Source of the DNA: Streptomyces sp. 35G-GA-8
GTDB lineage: Bacteria; Actinomycetota; Actinomycetes; Streptomycetales; Streptomycetaceae
DNA: 64,000 nt
Assembly: GCF_023534745.1 (NCBI RefSeq)
Contig: NZ_JAMHJQ010000004.1
Coordinates: 261,608-325,607, forward strand
Reading direction: 5' to 3'
Below, piece after piece: positions 9,482-20,655 of the stretch. How positions within the stretch are numbered: the first letter of the stretch is position 1; each line of letters opens with the position of its first letter. Made by a program: the position numbers and the translations under genes. The notes beneath the pieces are model-generated. The model was given only the letters and a program-made list of their open reading frames with translations, was not told where the DNA came from and ran no database searches.

Positions 9482-10144
9482 TCAGGAAGGCGTGCCGGAC
9501 GCCGCCAGCAGCAGTCGCTCCGTATCGTCCGAACAGAGCTGGAGCGCGCCGCCCACGATGCTCAGCACCTCGCGCTCCGGCAGGCTGTACGGTCCGTCCG
9601 CCACCGCGATCCGCGCGCCCTGGAGCACGATCGACTCCCGGCCCGCCGGGGCCAGATGCGGTGCCAGCGGCTCCAGGGCCTCATGCAGCTCGATGGCGAG
9701 CGCAGCGCCGCACGGCCCCGGCTCCATGAGGAAGCGGCCGGTGTCCGCGGCGAGCGCGTCCACCAGATCCGTCAGCCGGTCCTCCGTGCAGTCCTCGAAC
9801 CCGGCCGCCCGGACGATGAGGACCGCGGTCTCCCTGACCGTACGCGAGGAGGTGCCACCCGCCGCGAGGACCGCCAGCGCGACCGTGTGCACGGCATCGC
9901 GCAGCATCGCGGAGAAGCGGACGGTGGTGGGGTGATCCAGTACGTCCGTCCCGAAGTGGCCGTGACAGGCGGCGCATTCGACGACGGGCCCGGCGCAGCC
10001 GCGCGGAAGCAGTGGAACCCCGAGCACCGTGAAACGGCGACGGCCGGTACGACGGCGGTAGTTGCGGTCGCCCCCGCAGTCGGGACAGAAGAACTCCCCG
10101 TCACCGACGGTGTTCCAGGACGTACGAATGCCGCAGAAACGCAC
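9482..10144 (-). CDS. TerB-like protein with N-terminal zinc ribbon
   Basis: The protein is 220 residues from a GTG at 10144. A zinc-ribbon module comes first (Cys20/Cys23 in FFCPDCGG, Cys57/Cys60 in VECAACH), followed by an all-helical TerB-type domain (about 75-220: MLRDAVHTVALAVLAAG...LPEREVLSIVGGALQL). TerB domains occur in tellurite-resistance and membrane-stress proteins, but this one stands apart from any ter cluster, so tellurite resistance should not be assumed. The frame is open farther 5', but that extension is low-complexity. The role is unknown. Confidence 0.85.
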   Translation of the reverse strand: MRFCGIRTSWNTVGDGEFFCPDCGGDRNYRRRTGRRRFTVLGVPLLPRGCAGPVVECAACHGHFGTDVLDHPTTVRFSAMLRDAVHTVALAVLAAGGTSSRTVRETAVLIVRAAGFEDCTEDRLTDLVDALAADTGRFLMEPGPCGAALAIELHEALEPLAPHLAPAGRESIVLQGARIAVADGPYSLPEREVLSIVGGALQLCSDDTERLLLAASGTPS

Positions 10145-10429
10145 TTTTCGCCCACCGGGTCTCTGAGCTGGCAGCACGTCGCGCACCTCCGTAACGCTCC
10201 GGCAACGCTTCGTTGCGTTGCGCTCCGCTTCGCCTCCGCACCCTTCCGGGGAACCCGGATGCTGGGAATCCGGGTTGCGGGGCCGCCGCGTTGACGTGAT
10301 GTTAGCCACATCGCGCGGGCGCCGTCAGTACCGCGGCGTGAGATCGCCACGACATGGCCGAACCCCGACCACCGTGTCCGGTGGTCGGGGTCCGTGAACG
10401 CTCAGGTCAGGACGGGGGTGCCGGCCGGA
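10145..10429. other. leuA to TerB intergenic region
   Basis: This 285-base gap lies between two minus-strand genes. It holds the leuA terminator and, at 10252-10276, a second hairpin (AACCCGGAT, 7-base loop, ATCCGGGTT) upstream of the TerB-like gene. The stretch 10195-10240 carries short CGTTGCG/GCTTCG repeats. I see no gene in it. Confidence 0.6.
10362..10391 (-). terminator. leuA terminator hairpin
   Basis: A perfect 12-bp stem, ACCCCGACCACC (10362-10373) with its complement (10380-10391) and a 6-base loop, follows the leuA stop on the minus strand. Confidence 0.8.
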
Positions 10430-12327
<1,898 letters not shown>

Positions 12328-12434
12328 GATGTGAGGCAGCCTAGCCGAGCGGCGCCGGACGCGCGGGTCCGTATCAGAATGCGGGATCGGATTCCCAAAG
12401 CCCGAATCCGGGGGAATCACTCCATCTCAGCAAT

Positions 12435-12457
12435 TTCTGTCGCGATGAGTGACAGAA
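12435..12457. promoter_or_regulatory. Inverted repeat before the M4 protease gene
   Basis: TTCTGTC-N9-GACAGAA is a perfect 7-bp inverted repeat 26 bases before the M4 protease start. The position and symmetry suggest an operator, though no regulator is adjacent. Confidence 0.4.
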
Positions 12458-12483
12458 GGGTGACGCACTGCCACCGTGCGGAT

Positions 12484-13536
12484 ATGAACGCCATCGCTCC
12501 CGTTTTCTGCACCATCGTGCCGCCCCATGTCCTCGACAAGCTCGCCCAGGCAGAGGACCCCCGGCTCTCCGGGCCCGCCCGCCGGGCGCTGGAGGTGGAC
12601 GCCGCCCACCGCACCCGCCGCCGGGTCACGGGTCTGCGCGCCGTCGCCTCCCCCACGGCCGCCGCCACCGGAAATCCGCACCGCGCTCTCCACGACTGCG
12701 AGCACCGCACCACACTGCCGGGAAAGAAGGTGCGCGGTGAGGGTGACCCGCCCGGCGGCGACGCCACGTTGAACCGCGCGTACAGCGGTCTCGGTGCCAC
12801 GTTCGAGCTGCTGCTCTCGGCGTACGGACGCGACTCGCTCGACGGCGCCGGGCTGCCGCTGGTCGCCAGCGTCCACTACGACGAGGGGTACGGGAACGCG
12901 TTCTGGGACGGCGAACAGATGGTCTTCGGCGACGGTGACGGCGAGGTCTTCCTCGACTTCACGCTGCCCGTCGATGTGATCGGCCACGAGCTGGCGCACG
13001 GCCTCACCCAGTACACCGCCAACCTGGAGTACCAGGGCCAGGCGGGCGCCCTCAACGAGTCCGTCTCCGACGTCTTCGGCTCGCTGGTCAAGCAGTACAC
13101 CCTGGACCAGACCGCCGACCGGGCCGACTGGCTGATCGGCGCGGGTCTGCTCGCTCCCGGTGTCACCGGGGAGGCGCTGCGCTCCATGAAGGCGCCGGGG
13201 ACGGCGTACGACGACGATGTCCTCGGCAAGGACCCGCAGCCGGCCACCATGGCCGGCTTCGTACGGACGAGCCAGGACAACGGCGGGGTCCACATCAACT
13301 CCGGGATCCCGAACCACGCGTTCTATCTGCTGGCCTCGGCGCTCGGCGGAAAGGCGTGGGAGCGGGCGGGGCGGATCTGGTTCGACGTGCTGACAGGCGG
13401 CGAGCTGGCCGCGGACGCGCGGTTCGCGGACTTCGCCCGGCTGACGGTCGCGGCCGCGCGGGCCCGCTTCGGCGACGGCGCGGAGCTGGAGGCGGTGACG
13501 AAGGCCTGGTCCCAGGTCGGGGTCCCCGCGGTGTGA
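12484..13536 (+). CDS. Protealysin-type M4 family metallopeptidase
   Basis: This 350-residue zinc protease has the thermolysin-family catalytic site: HELAH (His168, Glu169, His172), third ligand Glu192 in GALNESVSDVFG, and His270 in GGVHINSGIPNHAF. It lacks a signal peptide. The N-terminus has a short pro-segment with a PP motif (CTIVPPHVLDKL), the mark of protealysin-like members, which are made as cytoplasmic precursors. ATG 12484 is chosen since the family pro-segment starts there. The next gene encodes a matching emfourin-type inhibitor. Confidence 0.9.
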   Translation: MNAIAPVFCTIVPPHVLDKLAQAEDPRLSGPARRALEVDAAHRTRRRVTGLRAVASPTAAATGNPHRALHDCEHRTTLPGKKVRGEGDPPGGDATLNRAYSGLGATFELLLSAYGRDSLDGAGLPLVASVHYDEGYGNAFWDGEQMVFGDGDGEVFLDFTLPVDVIGHELAHGLTQYTANLEYQGQAGALNESVSDVFGSLVKQYTLDQTADRADWLIGAGLLAPGVTGEALRSMKAPGTAYDDDVLGKDPQPATMAGFVRTSQDNGGVHINSGIPNHAFYLLASALGGKAWERAGRIWFDVLTGGELAADARFADFARLTVAAARARFGDGAELEAVTKAWSQVGVPAV

Positions 13537-13598
13537 AGCACCAGGTGTGGCACGAGCGGCGGCTACCGCCGCCGCCGATCACGTACTAGACAGGACCC

Positions 13599-13865
13599 AT
13601 GCGTATCCAAGTACGGCGCACAGGCGGCTTCGCGGGCATCGAGCGCCGGGCCGAGATCGAGACCTCGGGCCTGCGCGATGCCGGTGACTGGCGGGAACTG
13701 GCCGACCGGGCGATGGCGGACGGCGCGGACACGCCGTCCGCCGGCGTACCGGACGGCTACCACTACGTGATCACCATCGACGACCACGCGGTCCACTGCG
13801 CGGACCCGGGCCTGACGGACGCGCAGCGCGCGCTGATCTCACGCGTGCTCAAGGAAGGCGCGTAG
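13599..13865 (+). CDS. Emfourin-type protease inhibitor
   Basis: This 88-residue protein matches the emfourin family, proteinaceous inhibitors of protealysin-like M4 proteases encoded next to their targets. The marks are MRIQVRRTGGFAGIERRAEI at the N-terminus and YHYVITIDD in the middle. It is predicted to be cytoplasmic (no signal peptide) and would bind the active site of the upstream protease. The gap to that gene is 62 bases on the same strand, so the pair is probably one operon. The identification rests on motif recall; inhibition itself is inferred. Confidence 0.8.
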   Translation: MRIQVRRTGGFAGIERRAEIETSGLRDAGDWRELADRAMADGADTPSAGVPDGYHYVITIDDHAVHCADPGLTDAQRALISRVLKEGA

Positions 13866-13920
13866 GCCCTGCGGGGCGGTGCGTTGTACCTCCGGGGGCC
13901 GGGGCCTCCGGAGGTACATG

Positions 13921-14005
13921 TCCGGACGGCATGATTTACGGCGCGACCCTGCCCAGACGATGGTTCGGGCGTCCGCACGCCACAAATCACGCTTTAGTGT
14001 CCGGA
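13921..14005. repeat. 85-bp intergenic element, copy A
   Basis: The element is bounded by TCCGGA at each end. Its ends are imperfectly self-complementary (CATGATTTACGGCGCG against CGCCACAAATCACG read from the other side). Copy D (29599-29683) is its near-exact reverse complement. Confidence 0.75.
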
Positions 14006-14111
14006 CACGCACCTCCTACGACCCCGACCCCCTCCCCCGGTGGGCACACTCGGCTCGCGGTCGGCCGGGCCCGCTTGTGCGGGCGGTGAAGGGGGGCGCG
14101 CAGGGGTCGTG

Positions 14112-14197
14112 TCCGGGACGTAGAGCGTGATTTGTGGCGCGCGACCGCCCGAACCATCGTCTGGGCAGCTGCGCGCCGTAAATCATGCAGTCCCGGA
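14112..14197. repeat. 86-bp intergenic element, copy B
   Basis: This is a relative of copy A in reverse orientation, bounded by TCCGGGA and TCCCGGA. Copy C (29236-29321) is its inverted counterpart. Confidence 0.75.
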
Positions 14198-14270
14198 CGC
14201 GAACCCGGAGCGCACCCCGGCAACAACCCGCACCCAACCACCGGCCCCAGCCAAAACGCATCCGGTCCGG

Positions 14271-15233
14271 TCAGAACCCCAGCTTGCGCAGCTGCTTCGG
14301 GTCGCGCTGCCAGTCCTTGGCCACCTTGACATGCAGGTCGAGGAAGACGGGCGTCCCGAGCAACGCCTCGATGTGCTTCCGGGACTTCGTCCCGACCTCC
14401 TTGAGGCGCTTGCCCTTCGGGCCGATGATGATGCCCTTCTGGCTGGGGCGCTCGATATAGACGTTCGCGTGGATGTCCAGCAGCGGCTTGTCCGCCGGGC
14501 GGTCCTCGCGCGGCAGCATCTCCTCGACGACGACCGCGATCGAGTGCGGCAGCTCGTCCCGTACGCCTTCCAGCGCGGCTTCGCGGATCAGCTCGGCGAC
14601 CATGACCTGCTCGGGCTCGTCGGTGAGGTCGCCCTCCGGGTAGAGCGGCGGGCTCTCCGGGAGGAGCGGGACGAGCAGATCGGCGAGCAGGCCGACCTGC
14701 TGGTCGCCGACCGCCGAGACCGGGACGATCTCCGCCCACTCCAGGCCGAGTTCCTTGCCGAGCTGATCGATCGCGATCAACTGCTCGGCCAGCGTCTTGG
14801 AGTCGACGAGGTCCGTCTTGGTAACGACGGCGACCTTCGGCGTCTTCTTGATCGCGGCCAGTTCCTTGGCGATGAACCGGTCGCCGGGGCCGAGCTTCTG
14901 GTCGGCCGGCAGACAGAAGCCGATCACATCGACCTCGGCCCAGGTCGTCCGTACGACATCGTTGAGTCGCTCACCGAGCAGCGTGCGCGGCTTGTGCAGG
15001 CCCGGGGTGTCGACCAGGATCAGCTGCGCCTCGGGACGGTGCACGATGCCGCGCACGGTGTGGCGCGTGGTCTGCGGCCGGTTGGAGGTGATGGCCACCT
15101 TCTGGCCGACCAGAGCGTTCGTGAGGGTGGACTTGCCCGCGTTGGGGCGGCCGACGAAGCAGGCGAAGCCGGCCCGATGGGGGGCTTCGGCTGCCTCGGG
15201 AGAAGTCTCGGGCGAAGAGGTACGAGCGCTCAT
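14271..15233 (-). CDS. era: GTPase Era
   Basis: Era is an essential GTPase that binds 16S rRNA near the 3' end and assists 30S assembly. This 320-residue protein shows G1 GRPNAGKS (28-35), G3 DTPG, G4 TKTD and a C-terminal KH domain (SQKGIIIGPKGKRLKEVG). ATG 15233 is preferred because GGGGAG sits about 10 bases upstream. It is the leftmost gene of the inverted-repeat-bounded block, and its stop lies 10 bases from the repeat arm. Confidence 0.96.
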   Translation of the reverse strand: MSARTSSPETSPEAAEAPHRAGFACFVGRPNAGKSTLTNALVGQKVAITSNRPQTTRHTVRGIVHRPEAQLILVDTPGLHKPRTLLGERLNDVVRTTWAEVDVIGFCLPADQKLGPGDRFIAKELAAIKKTPKVAVVTKTDLVDSKTLAEQLIAIDQLGKELGLEWAEIVPVSAVGDQQVGLLADLLVPLLPESPPLYPEGDLTDEPEQVMVAELIREAALEGVRDELPHSIAVVVEEMLPREDRPADKPLLDIHANVYIERPSQKGIIIGPKGKRLKEVGTKSRKHIEALLGTPVFLDLHVKVAKDWQRDPKQLRKLGF

Positions 15234-15338
15234 GGCGCCCATTCTCCCCGATCGTTTACCGCGCGCCGACCAGACAGCCCCACACGGCCTCCGCGCCGCC
15301 ACTTTCCGCGTGCGGATCGCGCCCCACGGGGCCGTGGC

Positions 15339-15692
15339 TCAGCCCGCCGGGACGGTCATCCGGAGGGTGCCGTCCGGGCCCGCCAGAAGGACCGGGGTCG
15401 CGGGCCCGCCGAGGTCGCGTACGGCCGCGCGGTCCTCGTCCGACACGGTCTCCCCCGCCGTGACGACGGCCGCCGCCTCCAGCGAGGTCGCGCCACTGGC
15501 CACGGCCATGGCGACGGCGGTACGCAGCGCGCTGAGCTTGAGCGAGTCGAGCCGCACGGTGCCGGCGACATACGTACGCCCGGTCTCGTCCCGTACCGCC
15601 GCGCCCTCGGGCACGCCGTTACGGGCGCGGGCGCTGCGTGCGAGCGTGATGATCTTGCGGTCCTCGGCGGAGACGTCGGTGCTCTCAGTCAT
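15339..15692 (-). CDS. Cytidine deaminase-like protein lacking zinc ligands
   Basis: This 117-residue protein follows the cytidine deaminase fold: GRTYVAGTVRLDSLKLSALR corresponds to the N-E-N-A-S segment, and TPVLLAGPDGTL to the final strand. The C/HAE motif is replaced by SALRT (54-58), and the PCGxC zinc motif is missing between residues 75 and 98. It is therefore unlikely to deaminate cytidine. It is upstream of era on the same strand. It may have a structural or regulatory role. Confidence 0.75.
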   Translation of the reverse strand: MTESTDVSAEDRKIITLARSARARNGVPEGAAVRDETGRTYVAGTVRLDSLKLSALRTAVAMAVASGATSLEAAAVVTAGETVSDEDRAAVRDLGGPATPVLLAGPDGTLRMTVPAG

Positions 15693-15742
15693 ACGCCGAG
15701 CATAGGCAGCCCGATCCGCACGGCCGCCAACGGGCCGTGCCG

Positions 15743-16501
15743 CTATGCGTCGAAGTCGTATTCCAGCACGTACGACGCCGAGTCGAGGACCATCTCGTTC
15801 ACTTCCACCGGCCGCCCCTCGGCGTCGAACGCGGTGCGACAGACAAGGATGACGGGGGTACCGGCGGAGAGGCTCAGCCGGTCCGCCTCCTCCTTGGACG
15901 GCATGCGGGAACGGATCTCTTCCCTGAAGTGTGCGGGCGCGAAGCCGAGTTCGCCGAGCCTGGCGTAGATTCCGCCGGGACCGGTGTCCTCCTCAGTGAT
16001 GGCCGAACCCGCCACCATCGGCGCAGGCAGAAAGCTGGTGGCCAGCAGGACCGGCTTTCCGTCCAGGACGAACCGCCGCCGCCGTACGCACACGGCATCG
16101 CCCGGTTCGAGCGCGAGAACACGTGCGATGGACTCAGGGGCGGGCTCCTCGGCCACACTGACCCCGTCCACGACAAGCGTCCGGTCTTCGATGTCCGCCG
16201 ACCAGACCGATCGCCCGGCGCCCCACCGCTCGCCGGCCAGCCGCTGCACACCATGCCGCCGCAGCGGCCGGAACGACCTCACGAACACACCGGCGCCCTT
16301 GCGGGACTCGGCGATCCCTTCACTCTGCAGAACGCCCAGTGCCTGCCGCGCGGTCATACGGGCGACGCCATGGGCGGCCATGAGGTCGTTCTCCCCCGGA
16401 AGCCGCGCGCCCGGCCCGTACTCGCCCGCCTCAATCGCCTTGCGGAGCGCGTCGGCGATGCGCTGGTACTTCGGCTGACGGCCGCCGCCGCTTGTGGCCA
16501 T
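15743..16501 (-). CDS. GntR family regulator with UTRA domain
   Basis: The protein has 252 residues from ATG 16501, which has GGGAGG 9 bases upstream. An N-terminal GntR winged helix (KYQRIADALRKAIEAGEYGPG...ARMTARQALGVLQ, about 10-75) is followed by a HutC-type UTRA effector domain (about 90-250). It is divergent from an unknown CxxC protein, and the shared promoter region holds TCTAGA-centred palindromes that are probably its operators. The effector is unknown. The pair interrupts an otherwise housekeeping run. Confidence 0.9.
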   Translation of the reverse strand: MATSGGGRQPKYQRIADALRKAIEAGEYGPGARLPGENDLMAAHGVARMTARQALGVLQSEGIAESRKGAGVFVRSFRPLRRHGVQRLAGERWGAGRSVWSADIEDRTLVVDGVSVAEEPAPESIARVLALEPGDAVCVRRRRFVLDGKPVLLATSFLPAPMVAGSAITEEDTGPGGIYARLGELGFAPAHFREEIRSRMPSKEEADRLSLSAGTPVILVCRTAFDAEGRPVEVNEMVLDSASYVLEYDFDA

Positions 16502-16601
16502 ACGTGAACGTCCTCCCTCTTCTCTAGACACCCTAGGGCACAGGTGTACCAGCGCACTTCGGTCGGCCGATGCGCCCCGACAGCGGTCGACCTTCCCGCT
16601 C

Positions 16602-16657
16602 CGATTGACATCTCTAGAGATGTTCGCTTCACTCAAGATGTCTAGAGATGTCAATCG
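16602..16657. promoter_or_regulatory. Divergent promoter with paired GntR-type operators
   Basis: CGATTGACATCTCTAGA (16602-16618) and its exact complement (16641-16657) form a 17-bp inverted repeat with a 22-base gap. Within the left copy ACATCTCTAGAGATGT (16608-16623) is itself a perfect palindrome. A related TCTCTAGACA lies at 16521-16530, close to the GntR start. This arrangement fits cooperative binding and autoregulation. Confidence 0.75.
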
Positions 16658-16679
16658 ACAGGAATGGCGAGGTGCGCCG

Positions 16680-17303
16680 ATGAGGCGTCAAAAGGCACCT
16701 GGGGCAAGCGGACCGCATCACTCGGACCCCGTGCCGTACATCGCCGAGTGGAGCGAGGAGCGGGCTCCCGGCCAGCGTGTCGTCGTAAAAGGCAGGGGCA
16801 TCGGTTATGCGGACGAGCGGCCGTACGACCGTGACTCGGACGGCGTGCTGTGGACACGTGTCAGGTCGCTTCCCGGCAGGGGACGACCCCAGTTCGGCAA
16901 GGTTCACGCGCTGCGGCAGCGCCGCGCCATGGGACAGCTTCTGTGCCAGATCTGTGCCCGGCCCGCCGACCGCGATGCGGATGGGGTGCTGTGGCTGCTG
17001 GGCGAAGACCCGGCCGACCCGGCCTCATGGCCCCGTGACCTCGTCACGACCCATCCACCGCTCTGTCTTCACTGCGCCGCGAGGTCCGTGCGGGCGTGCC
17101 CGCATCTGCGCACCCGATGTGTGGCGCTACGTGTCCGCGCCTTCGGACTGGCAGGGGTGCGGGGAGCGCTCTACGCTCCGGGGAATCCGTCCCCTGTCCC
17201 GCTGGGCGTCGTGGGCGTGGCCTTCGATGATCCGCGTGTCCATTGGGTCCGGGCCGGACAGCTCATCATGCGGCTGCGTGAGTTCACCGTCGTCGGACTG
17301 TGA
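16680..17303 (+). CDS. Uncharacterised CxxC protein paired with GntR regulator
   Basis: This 207-residue soluble protein is of unknown function. The N-terminal half is charged and Gly/Arg-rich (KGRGIGYADERPYDRDSDG). The centre carries a likely zinc site: CQIC, then CLHC about 40 residues later and a further Cys-Pro-His. The C-terminus ends in a conserved-looking hydrophobic segment (RAGQLIMRLREFTVVGL). I recall paralogues of this kind next to GntR regulators in other Streptomyces. No signal peptide or membrane segment is present. Confidence 0.75.
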   Translation: MRRQKAPGASGPHHSDPVPYIAEWSEERAPGQRVVVKGRGIGYADERPYDRDSDGVLWTRVRSLPGRGRPQFGKVHALRQRRAMGQLLCQICARPADRDADGVLWLLGEDPADPASWPRDLVTTHPPLCLHCAARSVRACPHLRTRCVALRVRAFGLAGVRGALYAPGNPSPVPLGVVGVAFDDPRVHWVRAGQLIMRLREFTVVGL

Positions 17304-17312
17304 GCCAGGCCC

Positions 17313-17336
17313 GGACAGGCCGCTCAGGGCCTGTCC
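17313..17336. terminator. Hairpin between convergent genes
   Basis: GGACAGGCC and its complement form a perfect 9-bp stem with loop GCTCAG. It overlaps the last codons of the MmcQ-like gene and follows the CxxC gene. Confidence 0.6.
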
Positions 17337-17683
17337 AGCACGAGCCGTTCCCGTTTCGGGAGGCCGGCCACCACCAGGTCGTACGAGTCCTCGATCAGCT
17401 CCCGCACCATCCGGGCCGGCAGCGGGCCGACCGTGACCGTGTTCCAGTGGCGCTTGTTGAGGTGCCAGCCCGGGACGATCTCCGGGTGGGTCTCGCGGAG
17501 GCGGATCGCTTCCTCCGGGTCGCACTTGAGGGAGACCTTCAGCGGACGGTCCTCCAGGGAGCAGATCGCGAAGATCTTCGTGGCGACCCGGAAGACCGTG
17601 ATGCCCGGGTTGCGCGGGAACGGGATGTCCGAGGACGTTCCGTTCAGTGCCAGGCAGCACGCCGTCAGCTCCGCCGGGGTCAC
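17324..17683 (-). CDS. MmcQ/YjbR family protein
   Basis: This 119-residue protein has the YjbR/CyaY-like fold signatures: TFRV-type strand (ITVFRVATKIFAI), LKVSLKCDPEEAIRLRE, and the GWHLNKRHWNTV motif. Such proteins are proposed DNA-binding or metabolic accessory factors; none is well characterised. It starts at GTG 17683, overlapping the CorC-like gene stop by 4 bases, so it is translationally coupled to the corC-ybeY-phoH transcript. Confidence 0.88.
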   Translation of the reverse strand: MTPAELTACCLALNGTSSDIPFPRNPGITVFRVATKIFAICSLEDRPLKVSLKCDPEEAIRLRETHPEIVPGWHLNKRHWNTVTVGPLPARMVRELIEDSYDLVVAGLPKRERLVLDRP

Positions 17684-18969
17684 GGGGTCTGGGCTTCCTT
17701 CCTGACCGGTTCGGCGAGGACCGTGACGATCTTGTTGCGGCGGCCGGCCGGGGATTCGGCCGTGAGCCGGAGCGTGCGGCCGTCCGGCAGGTCGACGCTG
17801 GCGGTGGCGCCGGCGATCGGGACGCGGCCCAGGGCCTTCGCCAGGAGGCCGCCGACGGTCTCCACGTCCTCGTCGTCGTACTCGTCGAGCCCGAACAGCT
17901 CCCCGAGGTCACCGATGTCCAGCCGGGCCGTGACGCGGTACGAGCCGTCGCCCAGCTCCACGACCGGGGGCAGTTCGCGGTCGTACTCGTCGGTGATCTC
18001 GCCGACGATCTCCTCCAGGATGTCCTCGATCGTGACGATGCCGGCCGTGCCGCCGTACTCGTCGATGACGACCGCGACATGGCTGCGCTCCTGCTGCATC
18101 TCGCGCAGCAGATCGCCCGCGTTCTTCGTGTCGGGCACGAAGGCGGCGGGGCGCATCGCCGTGGAGACCAGATCGGCTTCGGAGTCCCGGTTGATATGGG
18201 TCTTCCTGACCAGGTCCTTGAGGTAGACGATGCCGACGATGTCGTCCTCGTTCTCCCCCGTCACCGGGATACGGGAGAAGCCGGAGCGCAGCGCCAGCGT
18301 GAGCGCCTGGCGGATCGTCTTGTACCGCTCGATGCAGACCAGGTCCGTGCGCGGGACCATGACCTCCCGTACGAGGGTGTCGCCCAGTTCGAAGACGGAG
18401 TGCACCATGCGGCGCTCGTCGTCCTCGATGAGGGATTCCGACTCGGCGAGGTCGACCATCGCGCGCAGCTCGGCCTCGCTGGCGAACGGTCCCTTGCGGA
18501 AGCCCTTGCCGGGGGTGAGCGCGTTGCCCAGGAGGATCAGCAGCTGGGGGATCGGGCCCATGATCCTGGCGAGCGGCAACAGGACATACGCCGAGGCCGT
18601 CGCCGTGTTCAGCGGATGCTGGCGGCCGATCGTACGGGGCGAGACACCCACCGCGACATACGAGACGAGCACCATCACACCGATGGCGACGACCAGCGCC
18701 GCCCACGTCTCCTCGAACTCCTTCAGACAGACATACGTGACGAGCACCCCGGCCGCCATCTCGCAGGCGACCCGTACCAGCAGGGCCACATTCAGATAGC
18801 GCGTCGGGTCGGCGGCGACCTGTGCCAGCTTGGCCGCGCCCCGGCGCCCCGAGCGGACCGCCTCGGCCGCCCGGAAGCTGGAGACCCTGGCGAGGCCCGC
18901 CTCGGCGGAGGCCGCGAGCCAGGCCACGACGACCAGGGCGACCGCTCCGACGATCAGTTGCGCGGTCAT
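17680..18969 (-). CDS. CNNM/CorC (hemolysin C-like) membrane protein
   Basis: This 429-residue inner-membrane protein has an N-terminal CNNM transmembrane domain (about 1-190), two CBS domains ([23 protein letters not shown]... and the following repeat ending [20 protein letters not shown]) and a C-terminal CorC/HlyC transporter-associated domain (about 340-425). Family members are linked to magnesium or cobalt efflux; hemolysin is a historical label. It overlaps ybeY by 4 bases. Confidence 0.93.
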   Translation of the reverse strand: MTAQLIVGAVALVVVAWLAASAEAGLARVSSFRAAEAVRSGRRGAAKLAQVAADPTRYLNVALLVRVACEMAAGVLVTYVCLKEFEETWAALVVAIGVMVLVSYVAVGVSPRTIGRQHPLNTATASAYVLLPLARIMGPIPQLLILLGNALTPGKGFRKGPFASEAELRAMVDLAESESLIEDDERRMVHSVFELGDTLVREVMVPRTDLVCIERYKTIRQALTLALRSGFSRIPVTGENEDDIVGIVYLKDLVRKTHINRDSEADLVSTAMRPAAFVPDTKNAGDLLREMQQERSHVAVVIDEYGGTAGIVTIEDILEEIVGEITDEYDRELPPVVELGDGSYRVTARLDIGDLGELFGLDEYDDEDVETVGGLLAKALGRVPIAGATASVDLPDGRTLRLTAESPAGRRNKIVTVLAEPVRKEAQTP

Positions 18970-19463
18970 GAGACGGTCGGCGCGGGCGACGGACCCGTGA
19001 GCCCCTGTTCCGACCGCCAGCCGTCGACGATGGCCGCCTGGAGACCGAACATCTCGGCCCGCTCGTCCGGCACCTCATGGTCGTAGCCGAGAAGATGCAG
19101 CACACCGTGGACGGTGAGCAGTTGGAGCTCCTCGTCCATGGTGTGCTGCGTCGGGGCTTCCTCGCCCTGCTTCTTCGCCACCTCGGGGCAGAGCACGATG
19201 TCCCCGAGGAGCCCCTGCGGCGGCTCCTCGTCGTCCTTGACCGGCGGACGCAGCTCGTCCATCGGGAAGGACATGACATCCGTGGGGCCCGGCAGATCCA
19301 TCCACTGGATGTGCAGTTGTTCCATCGCGGCCTCGTCCACCACGATCACCGACAGTTCGGAGAGCGGGTGGATACGCATCCTCGTGAGCGCGTAGCGGGC
19401 GACGTCGAGGATCGCCTGCTCGTCGACCTCGGTGCCTGACTCGTTGTTGACGTCGATCGACAT
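18966..19463 (-). CDS. ybeY: Endoribonuclease YbeY
   Basis: YbeY is a zinc RNase for 16S rRNA 3'-end maturation and ribosome quality control. This 165-residue protein has the [13 protein letters not shown] motif giving the three His ligands, and [20 protein letters not shown]-like upstream sequence ([20 protein letters not shown]). It is positioned between phoH and the CorC-like gene, the common bacterial order, and is 14 bases from phoH. Confidence 0.95.
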   Translation of the reverse strand: MSIDVNNESGTEVDEQAILDVARYALTRMRIHPLSELSVIVVDEAAMEQLHIQWMDLPGPTDVMSFPMDELRPPVKDDEEPPQGLLGDIVLCPEVAKKQGEEAPTQHTMDEELQLLTVHGVLHLLGYDHEVPDERAEMFGLQAAIVDGWRSEQGLTGPSPAPTVS

Positions 19464-19477
19464 GGTGCGCTGTGGCT

Positions 19478-20497
<1,020 letters not shown>

Positions 20498-20631
20498 GGG
20501 CCGGCACTGTGGCCTGCGCATACCTCCCGTTGCAGGGTTCTCGCTGCTCGACAACCTCTGGGGTACCAGCGTACGACCCCGCACTGACACAGCCCTAGGG
20601 CTTTTCCATGTGCCGTCGGCGAACCCCTGGG

Positions 20632-20655
20632 GCCGGGCGGGCGGCGCCGCCCGGC
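20632..20655 (-). terminator. Hairpin after the sugar kinase gene
   Basis: GCCGGGCGG (20632-20640) pairs perfectly with CCGCCCGGC (20647-20655) around a 6-base loop, immediately after the PfkB kinase stop codon on the minus strand. Confidence 0.65.

Larger units (their letters stand above)
13866..14270. other. Intergenic repeat region, left arm of a large inverted repeat
   Basis: This 405-base gap between the emfourin gene and era contains no gene. Blocks 13892-14043 and 14081-14260 recur in inverted orientation at 29560-29712 and 29173-29352. Inside are two 85-86-bp elements in opposite orientation (13921-14005 and 14112-14197). Confidence 0.85.

Noticed and set aside
9482-10144. Tellurite-resistance determinant
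   Set aside because: Only a TerB-like domain is present and no other ter genes are nearby, so a resistance phenotype is not supported.
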